A DNA stretch of 5,741 bases from Iamia sp052038315 (GTDB lineage: Bacteria; Actinomycetota; Acidimicrobiia; Acidimicrobiales; Iamiaceae). The notes under the pieces were generated by a model that was not told the origin of the DNA, did not search any database, and saw nothing but the letters and a program-made list of their open reading frames with translations. The stretch is taken from NCBI GenBank assembly GCA_052038315.1, contig JBQGCF010000391.1:1-5741 (forward strand). The letters are read 5' to 3'. Made by a program: the position numbers and the translations under genes. Below, piece by piece: positions 1 through 5,492 of this stretch (positions within the stretch are counted from its first letter, which is position 1; each line of letters starts with the position of its first letter).

Positions 1-51
1 GGGGGGGGGGGGGGGGCCCGCCGCCCGGGGGGGGCCCCCCCGCGCCCGCGC
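1..51. repeat. G/C homopolymer low-complexity tract at window edge
   Basis: The first 51 bases consist only of G and C. There is a run of 16 G (1-16), then a short C/G mix, then G8 (27-34) joined directly to C7 (35-41), which forms a perfect palindrome. The tract lies just downstream of the metalloprotease stop codon on the minus strand, so a GC-only hairpin acting as a crude terminator is possible. There is no T tract. A poly-G run at a sequence end is also typical of two-colour Illumina artefacts or an assembly breaking at a hard-to-sequence hairpin. I favour an edge or assembly effect. Confidence 0.6.
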
Positions 52-1566
52 CTACGGCAGGGGGTCGGCGATCTCCTCGCCGGTCGAGCCGCCGAGGCGG
101 TCGTGGCGGAACGACGAGGCCAGGCTGGCGTGCTCGCCGTCGTCGGAGCCCTCCAGCACGGTGATCTCGTCGTCGTCGTTGATGTCGTCCTGGTAGGTCG
201 AGGTCTGGATCGACCCGTTGCCGTTGAAGTCGACGTCGGTCCCGTTGGCGCAGATGCCACGGGTCTCCCGGACTGCGGTCTCGTCGATCGGGGCCAGCAC
301 CTCGCCGGACCACCGCAGCTGCGGGGTCGGGAGCGGGTCGCCCACCCCGTCGCAGTTCACGTCGGCGGCATAGGCGTAGCGGTAGTTCATCAGCGACTGG
401 TAGTTGTGCTTGTCGTTGACGTGGTCGTGGCCGCCGTGGCCGAGGTCGATGTTGTGGCCCAGCTCGTGGACGAGCACGGCGGCCACCTGGAAGTCGGTGA
501 GCCCGGCGCCGCAGCCGTTCCCGATGTTCAGGTGGCTGCCGGGCTTGGGCGCCGATCCGCCGGTGATGTAGCCGACGAAGTTGGCCAGGAAGTCGACGGC
601 GCTCATGGCGTAGTGCACGTAGCCGAGCCGCTCGGGTGCCATCTCGTAGTACTTGCCCTCGTAGGCGGTGTACCGCCCGTCGGCGTCGGGCACCCCGGTA
701 CCGCCGGTGAAGGCGCCGCCCTGGCCCCGGTCGACGATCAGGTTGATGCCCGACCCGCCGAGCGGGGTCGAGACGGGGAAGGCGGCCATGGCCGCGGTGG
801 CGATCTGCACCGTGGCGGCGCTCATCCGGAGGTCGGACACCGACGAGCACGGCGTCCGGGCCGGGGCGGTCACGTCGGTGAGCCAGTCCACCTCGACGAT
901 GAGGTCACGGCGCTGGGGCCGGGCGCCGAGGGCGTGGAGGTTCAGCCCGGTCGGGGTGCCGAGGACCTCGTCGCCGTCGTGGAGTCCGTCCTCGTCGGAG
1001 TCGACCACGGTCGGGCTCGACCCGGTGGAGGCGCTGTGGGCCCACGTGCCGGTCCCGGTCTCGAGCACGTCGGGCAGGCGGTCGCCGTCGGTGTCGGTGG
1101 TCGAGACGCAGCGGAGGGTCGGGCCGCCGTTGGGACCGGCCGGGGTGGTGCGGGTCGCCGTCAGCCGGCTGGGCCGGGCCCGCAGGTTGGGGACCGTCCC
1201 CGACCAGTTCCCGGCCGCGTCGTAGGCGGTGACCTCGATGGCGTAGGTCGTGTTGGCCGTCAGGCCGACCAGCACGCACGCCGGTGTGGTCCCGGTCTGC
1301 ACCGTGGCGGTGGCCCCGTTGGCGTCGATGCGGTAGCTGGTGGCATCGGCGATGCTCGGCCACGAGATGGCCAGGTGCGGCCCCAGCGCCGAGACGTGGA
1401 AGCCGGGGTCGTTCATCTGGCCCTCGAACCAGAGCGGCGGCGCGGTGTCGGGTTCGCAGGCGGCGGCGACGCCGACGAGCAGGGCGACGGCGGCGACGAG
1501 GGCGACGCCGCGCCGGCGATGGTGACGGCCGCGTGGGCGCGTCGAAGCAGGGGTCGTGGTGGACAT
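52..1566 (-). CDS. FN3-domain lipoprotein with calcium-binding repeats and a metzincin-type zinc metalloprotease core
   Basis: The product has 504 residues. An Arg/His-rich n-region and a hydrophobic segment (about 20-36) end in AAAC at Cys37, a weak lipobox, so a surface lipoprotein is likely. Residues about 52-135 resemble a fibronectin type III domain. Asp-rich brackets at 158-169 (DTDGDRLPDVLE) and 189-200 (DSDEDGLHDGDE) look like thrombospondin-3-type calcium sites. They are followed by GARPQRRDLIVEVDW (214-228), a segment seen in secreted metalloproteases of this layout. The zinc site is HELGHNIDLGH (367-377), with a candidate Met-turn SLMNY (391-395). It follows the metzincin pattern HExxHxxGxxH, except that the usual Gly is Asp374. 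More Asp/Asn loops lie at 402-410, 444-451 and 461-468. Six Cys besides Cys37 could form disulfides. The ATG is supported by AGGAG (1575-1579) with an 8-nt spacer. The likely role is calcium-stabilised extracellular proteolysis; the substrate is unknown. The zinc-protease call is good, the exact family uncertain. Confidence 0.88.
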   Translation of the reverse strand: MSTTTPASTRPRGRHHRRRGVALVAAVALLVGVAAACEPDTAPPLWFEGQMNDPGFHVSALGPHLAISWPSIADATSYRIDANGATATVQTGTTPACVLVGLTANTTYAIEVTAYDAAGNWSGTVPNLRARPSRLTATRTTPAGPNGGPTLRCVSTTDTDGDRLPDVLETGTGTWAHSASTGSSPTVVDSDEDGLHDGDEVLGTPTGLNLHALGARPQRRDLIVEVDWLTDVTAPARTPCSSVSDLRMSAATVQIATAAMAAFPVSTPLGGSGINLIVDRGQGGAFTGGTGVPDADGRYTAYEGKYYEMAPERLGYVHYAMSAVDFLANFVGYITGGSAPKPGSHLNIGNGCGAGLTDFQVAAVLVHELGHNIDLGHGGHDHVNDKHNYQSLMNYRYAYAADVNCDGVGDPLPTPQLRWSGEVLAPIDETAVRETRGICANGTDVDFNGNGSIQTSTYQDDINDDDEITVLEGSDDGEHASLASSFRHDRLGGSTGEEIADPLP

Positions 1567-1668
1567 GGGTTGGGCTCCTCCCCGGAGGGGTCTGTGGTCG
1601 GGCGCGACCGATCAGCCCCGGCAGGGGCGTGGCGGACCGCGTCGGGTCAGGCCCGAGGGCCCGATCCG

Positions 1669-1690
1669 GACGCCTCAGGCGGGTGGATGG
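1669..1690. repeat. 22-nt direct repeat, copy 1, with dyad core CGCCTCAGGCG
   Basis: This is identical over 22 nt to 1757-1778. The core is an 11-nt dyad (CGCCT-C-AGGCG) followed by GGTGGATGG. Similarity continues upstream: GGTCAGGCCCG (1645-1655) matches GGTCATGGCCCG (1734-1745) beside copy 2. The repeat unit is therefore about 45 nt and imperfect. The copies are 88 nt apart, not a multiple of three, so this is not a coding repeat. It could be an operator pair or a REP-like interspersed element. Confidence 0.75.
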
Positions 1691-1756
1691 GAACGAAGCG
1701 GCCGTCAGCGCCCAAGGCGCGACGAAGCCACCAGGTCATGGCCCGGCGTCACCGTC

Positions 1757-1778
1757 GACGCCTCAGGCGGGTGGATGG
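1757..1778. repeat. 22-nt direct repeat, copy 2, with dyad core CGCCTCAGGCG
   Basis: This is a perfect 22-nt match to 1669-1690, with the same orientation and the same CGCCTCAGGCG dyad. It lies 42 nt beyond the stop of the Ig-like/DUF4214 gene and about 190 nt before the metalloprotease start. That position fits either a regulatory site for the latter or an intergenic repeat element. Confidence 0.75.
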
Positions 1779-1795
1779 ATCAGGGGCGCGGCACG

Positions 1796-1807
1796 GCCCC
1801 CGGGGGC
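1796..1807 (-). terminator. GC palindrome just past the DUF4214 gene stop, possible terminator
   Basis: GCCCCCGGGGGC is a perfect 12-bp palindrome starting 13 nt downstream of the TGA at 1821-1823 (minus strand). As RNA it would need to open at the centre to form a loop, and no U tract follows. It may slow or end transcription, but this is a weak call. Confidence 0.3.
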
Positions 1808-1820
1808 GACGATCAGGCGA

Positions 1821-2927
1821 TCAGCCGTCGACCTCGGGGTCGGGGTACCGCTGGGCGTGGGCGAGGGCCTCGGGCCGGCCGAGCAGGTCGGCCGTGAGGA
1901 GGCGCCAGTCGCCCCGTCGGGTGCGGATGGTGGCCCGGGCCGCGCTCACCTCGGAGGGGGAGGCGGGCCGGCCCAGGGCGCTCAGGTAGGCGTCGGCCAC
2001 GACACCGCCGACCACCTCGGCGGTCAGGGCGAGGGCGCGCCAGGTCGACGAGGGGCCGCGGGCGGACAGGTGCTGCTGCCAGTAGTTGGAGGCGGCCGGA
2101 CCGAGCGGGCGGCCGACGATGCGGCGGAACGCCCGCTCGACCAGCGAAGCCGGCAGGTCGGTCCCGGTGATGCCCATCGCGAACTCGGGCGAGGCGGCCA
2201 GGGCCGCCCACAGCTGGCTGGTGGTCCAGCCGGCCCGCAGCTTGGCCGCCCAGACGGCCCGCCCGCCGGGGTCGGCCGGGCGGTCCAGGACCCGGCGGTA
2301 GGCGTCGTCGACCACGACGGCCATGGCCTCGGCCGATCGGGCCAGCGCCGCCGCCGGGGCCCCGGACGACCCGCCGGCCTCCAACCGATCGACCCAGTAG
2401 GCGTAGCCGGCCGCATCGGGGCAGCGACGGAGGGCCACCAGGTAGGCGTGGCGCACGACGGCGCCGGCGCCCGGATGGGCCTGGTCCGGGCAGGTCGCGG
2501 GAAGGACGCTGTGGGCCACGTCGTCGCGCGACGGCATGATGCTCGCCCCGGGGACCTCGGTGCCCCGGCCGTCGTAGCGGGCCGTGAGGGTGTGGGCGCC
2601 CGGGGCCGGCGTGACCGTCGTGCTGGCCGTGCCCGCCTCGTCGGTGTCGAGCGTGGCGACCAGCGCCCCGTCCACCACGAGCCGCACGGTCTCGCCCGGG
2701 GCCGGGACGTCGCCGATCGACACGGTCGCGGTGAGCGTCAGCTCGGTCCCCGGGGCGGTGCGGTCGCCCGGTGTCACGACCAGCACGGTCCGGGAGACGA
2801 TGTCGATGACGTCGTCGGCCGGTGCCGGCGCCCCCGTGACGAGGACGCCGGACAGCCCGGCCGTGACCGCGACGACCGCCGCCAGGAGGGGGCGCACCAG
2901 GGTGCGGGGACGGCGGGTTCGGGTCAC
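1821..2927 (-). CDS. Exported protein with Ig-like domain and DUF4214-type repeats
   Basis: The product has 368 residues. An Arg-rich n-region, a hydrophobic core (about 12-31) and a candidate signal-peptidase site near APAPA-DD (about 38) indicate Sec export. Residues about 47-128 form a bacterial Ig-like domain, ending in the typical PGAHTLTARYDG strand. The rest holds four related helical units that begin AYLVALRRCPD (161), AYRRVLDRPADP (209), AFRRIVGRPLGP (266) and AYLSALGRPASP (313). Each follows the DUF4214 pattern of AY...LGR..DP.G...W...L..G, and unit 2 continues with SQLWAALAASPEFA. Unit spacing is 48, 57 and 47 residues, and the last unit is degenerate. DUF4214 occurs in secreted and surface proteins and its biochemical role is not established. 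The start is GTG at 2925-2927 with TGGAGG at 2932-2937, a close 4-nt spacing; I see no better start upstream. Adhesive or structural surface function is inference only. Confidence 0.85.
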   Translation of the reverse strand: MTRTRRPRTLVRPLLAAVVAVTAGLSGVLVTGAPAPADDVIDIVSRTVLVVTPGDRTAPGTELTLTATVSIGDVPAPGETVRLVVDGALVATLDTDEAGTASTTVTPAPGAHTLTARYDGRGTEVPGASIMPSRDDVAHSVLPATCPDQAHPGAGAVVRHAYLVALRRCPDAAGYAYWVDRLEAGGSSGAPAAALARSAEAMAVVVDDAYRRVLDRPADPGGRAVWAAKLRAGWTTSQLWAALAASPEFAMGITGTDLPASLVERAFRRIVGRPLGPAASNYWQQHLSARGPSSTWRALALTAEVVGGVVADAYLSALGRPASPSEVSAARATIRTRRGDWRLLTADLLGRPEALAHAQRYPDPEVDG

Positions 2928-2944
2928 GGGACCTCCAGGACGGA

Positions 2945-2974
2945 ATCCTGCGGCGAGACGACATCTGATGTCAG
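2945..2974 (-). promoter_or_regulatory. Candidate promoter for the Ig-like/DUF4214 gene
   Basis: On the minus strand CTGACA (2974-2969) and CAGGAT (2950-2945) are 18 nt apart, a fair match to actinobacterial -35 and -10 boxes. Transcription would begin near 2938, giving a very short leader that still includes the TGGAGG ribosome binding site. The -35 lies inside the inverted repeat at 2956-2984. This is predicted from sequence only. Confidence 0.35.
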
Positions 2975-2984
2975 GACGTCGTCT
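2956..2984. promoter_or_regulatory. Nested inverted repeats in the divergent promoter region, candidate operator
   Basis: AGACGAC (2956-2962) and GTCGTCT (2978-2984) are perfect inverted repeats. Within the same stretch GACATC-T-GATGTC (2960-2972) is a second perfect dyad, and GACGTC (2975-2980) a third small palindrome. Such packing between divergently transcribed genes is typical of repressor or activator binding. It overlaps the predicted -35 of the DUF4214 gene, whereas the thiolase promoter is about 100 bp away. The former is therefore the likelier target. The regulator is not identifiable here. Confidence 0.45.
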
Positions 2985-3081
2985 ACACGGCCCGCTCTTG
3001 CCGGGCGTGCGCGGCGGGACGCCCCGGAGGTGTCGGTCCGCTCGCGGGCCGCGATCCTCGGACGTCCAAGGGTGCGTGACA

Positions 3082-3112
3082 TTGGTCCGAACCGCCGGTG
3101 TCCCCGTAGGCT
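3082..3112 (+). promoter_or_regulatory. Candidate promoter for the thiolase gene
   Basis: TTGGTC (3082-3087) and TAGGCT (3107-3112) are separated by 19 nt. TAGGCT is a good housekeeping-type -10 for high-GC actinobacteria, while the -35 match is moderate. Transcription would start near 3119, giving a leader of about 34 nt that includes the GGGAG ribosome binding site at 3142-3146. Confidence 0.5.
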
Positions 3113-3152
3113 CGGCACCGTCTCGTCACGCAACCCCACCCGGGAGACCACC

Positions 3153-4334
3153 ATGGCCGGATCCGTCATCATCGGCGGTGCTCGCACCCCCATCGGCAAG
3201 CTCTCGGGGGCCTTCGCCTCCTTCAGCGCCACCGACCTGGGCGCCAAGGCCATCGCCGCCGCCCTGGAGCGGGCGGGCGTCGCCCCCGACGCCGTCGACT
3301 ACGTCTACATGGGCCAGGTGCTCCAGGCCGGCGCCGGCCAGATCGCCGCCCGCCAGGCCGCCGCCGGCGCCGGCATCCCGATGACCGTGCCCGCCACGAC
3401 GATCAACAAGGTCTGCCTGAGCGGGCTCAACGCCATCCACCTGGCCGACATGCTGATCCAGTCCGGCCAGGCCGACGTCGTCGTCGCCGGTGGCATGGAG
3501 TCGATGACCCAGGCCCCGTACCTGCTCCCGGGCGCCCGCGCCGGCTACCGCATCGGCGACCAGAAGGTCGTCGACTCGATGATGTACGACGGCCTCTTCT
3601 GCGCCTTCGACCAGGTCGCCATGGGCGCCGGCACCGAGAAGTACGCCGCCTCGGCCGGCCTCGAGCGCACCCCGCAGGACGACCTGGCGGCCAAGAGCCA
3701 CCAGCGGGCCGCCGCCGCCGCCAAGAACGGCCTGTTCGAGAACGAGATCGTCCCGGTCGAGGTCCCCCAGCGCAAGGGCGACCCGATCGTCGTCACCGAG
3801 GACGAGGGCGTCCGCGGCGACACCACGACCGACAGCCTCGGCAAGCTCCGCCCCGCCTTCGACAAGGCCGGCAACATCACCGCCGGCAACGCCAGCCAGA
3901 TCAGCGACGGTGCCGCCGCCGTGGTCGTCGTCTCCCGGGCCAAGGCCGAGGAGCTGGGCGCCACGGTCCTCGCCGAGATCGTCGGCTACGGCCAGGTCGC
4001 CGGTCCGGACCCGTCGCTGCTGACCCAGCCGTCGCGGGCGATCAAGCAGGCCGCCGAGCGCAGCGGCGTGGCCATCGAGGACATCGACCTGTTCGAGCTG
4101 AACGAGGCCTTCGCCGCCGTCGGCCTGGCCTCGATGGACGACCTCGGCATCACCGACGACAAGGTCAACGTCAACGGGGGCGCCATCGCCCTCGGCCACC
4201 CGGTCGGCATGTCGGGCACCCGTGTGGCCCTGACCCTCGCCCTCGAGCTGGGCCGCCGCGGCGGTGGCCTGGGCGCCGCCGCCCTGTGCGGTGGTGGCGG
4301 CCAGGGCGACGCCATCATCCTCAAGGTCGGCTGA
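3153..4334 (+). CDS. Acetyl-CoA C-acetyltransferase (thiolase)
   Basis: The product has 393 residues, the normal length for a thiolase. It condenses two acetyl-CoA to acetoacetyl-CoA, or runs the reverse thiolytic step, in the cytoplasm. All catalytic elements are visible: acyl-accepting Cys88 in INKVCLSGLNAI, the NEAF motif (317-320), His349 in GGAIALGHPVGMSG, and Cys379 in CGGGGQGDA. The N-terminus (VIIGGARTPIGK) and the GGMESMTQAP segment (113-122) are also typical. Overall it resembles the biosynthetic AtoB/FadA4 type of actinobacteria, so ketone, polyhydroxyalkanoate or short-chain fatty acid metabolism is likelier than long-chain beta-oxidation. Substrate range cannot be fixed from sequence. 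The ATG is set by GGGAG (3142-3146) with a 6-nt spacer. The same frame stays open far upstream, but that part is antisense to other genes and not coding. No partner (hydratase or FadB-like gene) adjoins it, so it is probably monocistronic. Confidence 0.95.
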   Translation: MAGSVIIGGARTPIGKLSGAFASFSATDLGAKAIAAALERAGVAPDAVDYVYMGQVLQAGAGQIAARQAAAGAGIPMTVPATTINKVCLSGLNAIHLADMLIQSGQADVVVAGGMESMTQAPYLLPGARAGYRIGDQKVVDSMMYDGLFCAFDQVAMGAGTEKYAASAGLERTPQDDLAAKSHQRAAAAAKNGLFENEIVPVEVPQRKGDPIVVTEDEGVRGDTTTDSLGKLRPAFDKAGNITAGNASQISDGAAAVVVVSRAKAEELGATVLAEIVGYGQVAGPDPSLLTQPSRAIKQAAERSGVAIEDIDLFELNEAFAAVGLASMDDLGITDDKVNVNGGAIALGHPVGMSGTRVALTLALELGRRGGGLGAAALCGGGGQGDAIILKVG

Positions 4335-4349
4335 CCGACCCGAGAGGTC

Positions 4350-4365
4350 TCGCCCGAACGGGCGG
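4350..4365 (+). terminator. Hairpin after the thiolase stop, possible terminator
   Basis: CGCCC-GAAC-GGGCG (4351-4364) forms a five-pair stem with a four-base loop, extended by a T-G pair (4350, 4365). It begins 16 nt after the TGA. Only a few scattered Ts follow, so termination efficiency is doubtful. Some transcripts may read into the structured region downstream. Confidence 0.4.
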
Positions 4366-4391
4366 ACGTCATCTGTCACGCCCCCTCCGAC

Positions 4392-4420
4392 GTGTCATCG
4401 CCGGGGGGACCGGGTAGCGT
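4392..4420 (+). promoter_or_regulatory. Candidate promoter in the convergent intergenic region
   Basis: GTGTCA (4392-4397) and TAGCGT (4415-4420) lie 17 nt apart on the plus strand. They point away from the thiolase and into a region with no plus-strand gene. Transcription would begin near 4427, immediately before the palindrome at 4430-4449. CCTCCGAC sits just upstream of the -35 (4384-4391) and recurs in that palindrome. The promoter is predicted by resemblance only. Confidence 0.4.
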
Positions 4421-4426
4421 GGCCAG

Positions 4427-4545
4427 CACGTCGGAGGAGCTCCTCCGACACCCCTTCGCTCGGGGCATCGCTTCCACCACGGTGGGTCGGTTTGACCGCC
4501 CGCACCCGGCTCGCCGGGAAGTGATGCCCCGAGTGTTCTCGTTTT
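4427..4545 (+). ncRNA. Candidate structured small RNA (or elaborate terminator)
   Basis: The first hairpin is the palindrome at 4430-4449. A long stem then pairs 4457-4475 with 4517-4535: 19 pairs, 17 Watson-Crick and two G-U (4458-4534 and 4470-4522). It encloses a hairpin (4482-4491 with 4495-4503, nine pairs including one U-G, one bulged U) and a second short one (CCGG-CTCG-CCGG, 4506-4517). This makes a three-way junction; the second hairpin shares one base with the long stem. All three wobbles are G-U in plus-strand RNA but would be A-C mismatches in minus-strand RNA, which supports plus-strand transcription. The tail 4534-4545 has 8 T in 12, striking in this genome, so the stem may also terminate transcription. 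I do not recognise a known RNA family. A terminator for the thiolase mRNA is the main alternative. Confidence 0.45.
4430..4449. promoter_or_regulatory. Perfect 20-bp palindrome, candidate operator or RNA hairpin
   Basis: The half-site GTCGGAGGAG (4430-4439) is followed without a gap by its exact reverse complement (4440-4449). As DNA it suits a dimeric regulator binding at the start of the predicted transcript. As RNA it forms an eight-pair stem with an AGCU loop. The outer half, CCTCCGAC, occurs once more at 4384-4391, just upstream of the predicted -35. Confidence 0.5.
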
Positions 4546-4566
4546 CCGGCGGGTTGCCGTGAGCGT

Positions 4567-5430
4567 TCAGGCCAGCGCCTCGCCGATGAAGCGGAAGGCG
4601 TCGGGGGTGATGCGGTCCCAGTAGCCGCGGGTGTGGTCGCCCTTGGCCCAGGCGGCGATCTCGGGGGCCGGGTCGAGGTCCTCGGCGAAGCGCCGGACCG
4701 GGTCGAGCAGCGGGTCGGCGGTCCCGCACCAGATCCCGACGCGGGTCCCGGCCAGGCGGTCGGCGCCGGCCCACACGTCCCGGGGCCGGCCGTCGTCGGT
4801 GTCCGGCGACCCGTCGAGGCCGTCGGGGATGGCCGGGCTGAAGGCGGCCACCGCGGCCAGGTCCCCCTCCATCGCTTCAGCCAGGAGGAGGGCACCGAAG
4901 CCGCCCATCGACCAGCCCCACGCCGCCTGCCGGTCCCAGGCGAAGCCCCGGTCGGCCAGCCAGCCCGGGACCTCCTCGATCAGCATCCGCTGCGGGTCGT
5001 CGGTGTCGTCGGGGCCGGAGGAGCGCCACCGCTTGCGCCCACCGTCCACGCCGACCAGGACGAAGGGCGGCACCCCGGCCCGCTCGGCGGCGGTGAGGAA
5101 GCGGCCGAGGCCGAACGCCTCGAAGTCGAGGGTGGTGGCCGAGGCGCCGTGGAGCACCAGGCAGACGGGAAGCCCGGCGCCGTCGCCGCGGCCCTCGGGC
5201 ACGGCGGTGAAGACCCCGACGTCGCGGCCCCGGGCCTCGCTGGCGCGGATCTCGTGGCGGACGTCGCCCTGCGGCACGTCGGGGATGGTGCCGTCGGGCC
5301 CGGTGTCGGCGAAGCGGCGCTTGATCCGCTCGGTGCCCGGCACCCAGTCCTCGGCGTAGGCCAGCCCGCCCAGCCCGACGGCGGCGACCCCCGCACCGGC
5401 CCCGGCGAGGAAGCGTCGTCGGCTCAGCAC
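4567..5430 (-). CDS. Tat-exported alpha/beta-hydrolase, putative esterase (antigen 85/esterase D-like)
   Basis: The product has 287 residues from GTG at 5428-5430. The N-terminus MLSRRRFLAG carries a twin-arginine motif (S3-R4-R5-R6-F7-L8), followed by a Gly/Ala-rich hydrophobic stretch and an AYA cleavage site at about 26, so a folded protein is exported. The fold is alpha/beta-hydrolase: a strand with LVLHG (91-95, oxyanion region), the nucleophile elbow GWSMGG with Ser174, a candidate acid Asp239 in GTADP, and His266 in KGDHTRGYW. This matches the putative-esterase family that includes esterase D and antigen 85. It would hydrolyse or transfer acyl esters outside the membrane; the substrate is unknown. 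The GTG was chosen because the Tat motif starts there. Upstream codons in this frame give an Arg-rich sequence unlike protein. No clear Shine-Dalgarno precedes the start, so leaderless or coupled translation is possible. The upstream propeller gene is 62 nt away on the same strand. Confidence 0.88.
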   Translation of the reverse strand: MLSRRRFLAGAGAGVAAVGLGGLAYAEDWVPGTERIKRRFADTGPDGTIPDVPQGDVRHEIRASEARGRDVGVFTAVPEGRGDGAGLPVCLVLHGASATTLDFEAFGLGRFLTAAERAGVPPFVLVGVDGGRKRWRSSGPDDTDDPQRMLIEEVPGWLADRGFAWDRQAAWGWSMGGFGALLLAEAMEGDLAAVAAFSPAIPDGLDGSPDTDDGRPRDVWAGADRLAGTRVGIWCGTADPLLDPVRRFAEDLDPAPEIAAWAKGDHTRGYWDRITPDAFRFIGEALA

Positions 5431-5477
5431 GGCGGAGATGGTGGCAGGTCGCCGACCGACCGGCCCATCGCACAGCC

Positions 5478-5491
5478 GGGGGGTCGTCCCC
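5478..5491 (-). other. Small GC hairpin between propeller and esterase genes
   Basis: GGGG-TCGT-CCCC (5480-5491) forms a four-pair stem right after the stop codon of the propeller gene. It has no U tract, so it is more likely a weak pause or processing site than a terminator. It leaves co-transcription of the two genes possible. Confidence 0.2.
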
Positions 5492-5492
5492 G

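Larger units (their letters stand above)
1567..1820. other. Intergenic region upstream of the metalloprotease gene
   Basis: This 254-bp gap separates two minus-strand genes and has no credible coding sequence. It holds a ribosome binding site (1575-1579) for the metalloprotease. A CCTCC/GGAGG pair beside it (1577-1589) might partly mask that site. It also holds two copies of a 22-nt repeat, a GCGCC-CAA-GGCGC hairpin (1708-1720) between the copies, and a palindrome (1796-1807) next to the upstream gene's stop. I could not find a convincing -10/-35 pair for the metalloprotease gene here. Confidence 0.6.

Noticed and set aside
1669..1778. CRISPR-like interpretation of the two 22-nt repeats
   Set aside because: There are only two copies with a single 66-nt spacer, the repeat is short for CRISPR, its flanks also share similarity, and no cas genes are present.
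103..1989. Long plus-strand open frame (628 codons) across the metalloprotease gene
   Set aside because: It is antisense to a protein with clear zinc, calcium and signal motifs. Its translation is low-complexity Gly/Arg/Val-rich sequence, the usual mirror image of a GC-rich gene.
1813..2964. Alternative minus-strand frame overlapping the Ig-like/DUF4214 gene
   Set aside because: Its translation is Arg/Pro/Gly-rich with no domain, whereas the chosen frame has a signal peptide, an Ig-like domain and DUF4214 repeats.
1284..3152. In-frame 623-residue extension upstream of the thiolase
   Set aside because: The frame lacks stops only because of high GC. It covers parts of two minus-strand genes, reads as Arg/Gly-rich noise and includes the thiolase's own promoter and ribosome binding site. 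The thiolase starts at 3153.
3126..4379. Minus-strand frame opposite the thiolase
   Set aside because: It is antisense to a fully motif-complete enzyme, and its Gly/Asp/Val-rich translation has no recognisable domain.
4376..4774. Minus-strand frame running from the esterase across the intergenic hairpins
   Set aside because: It is out of frame with the esterase, has no domain and crosses the structured RNA region.
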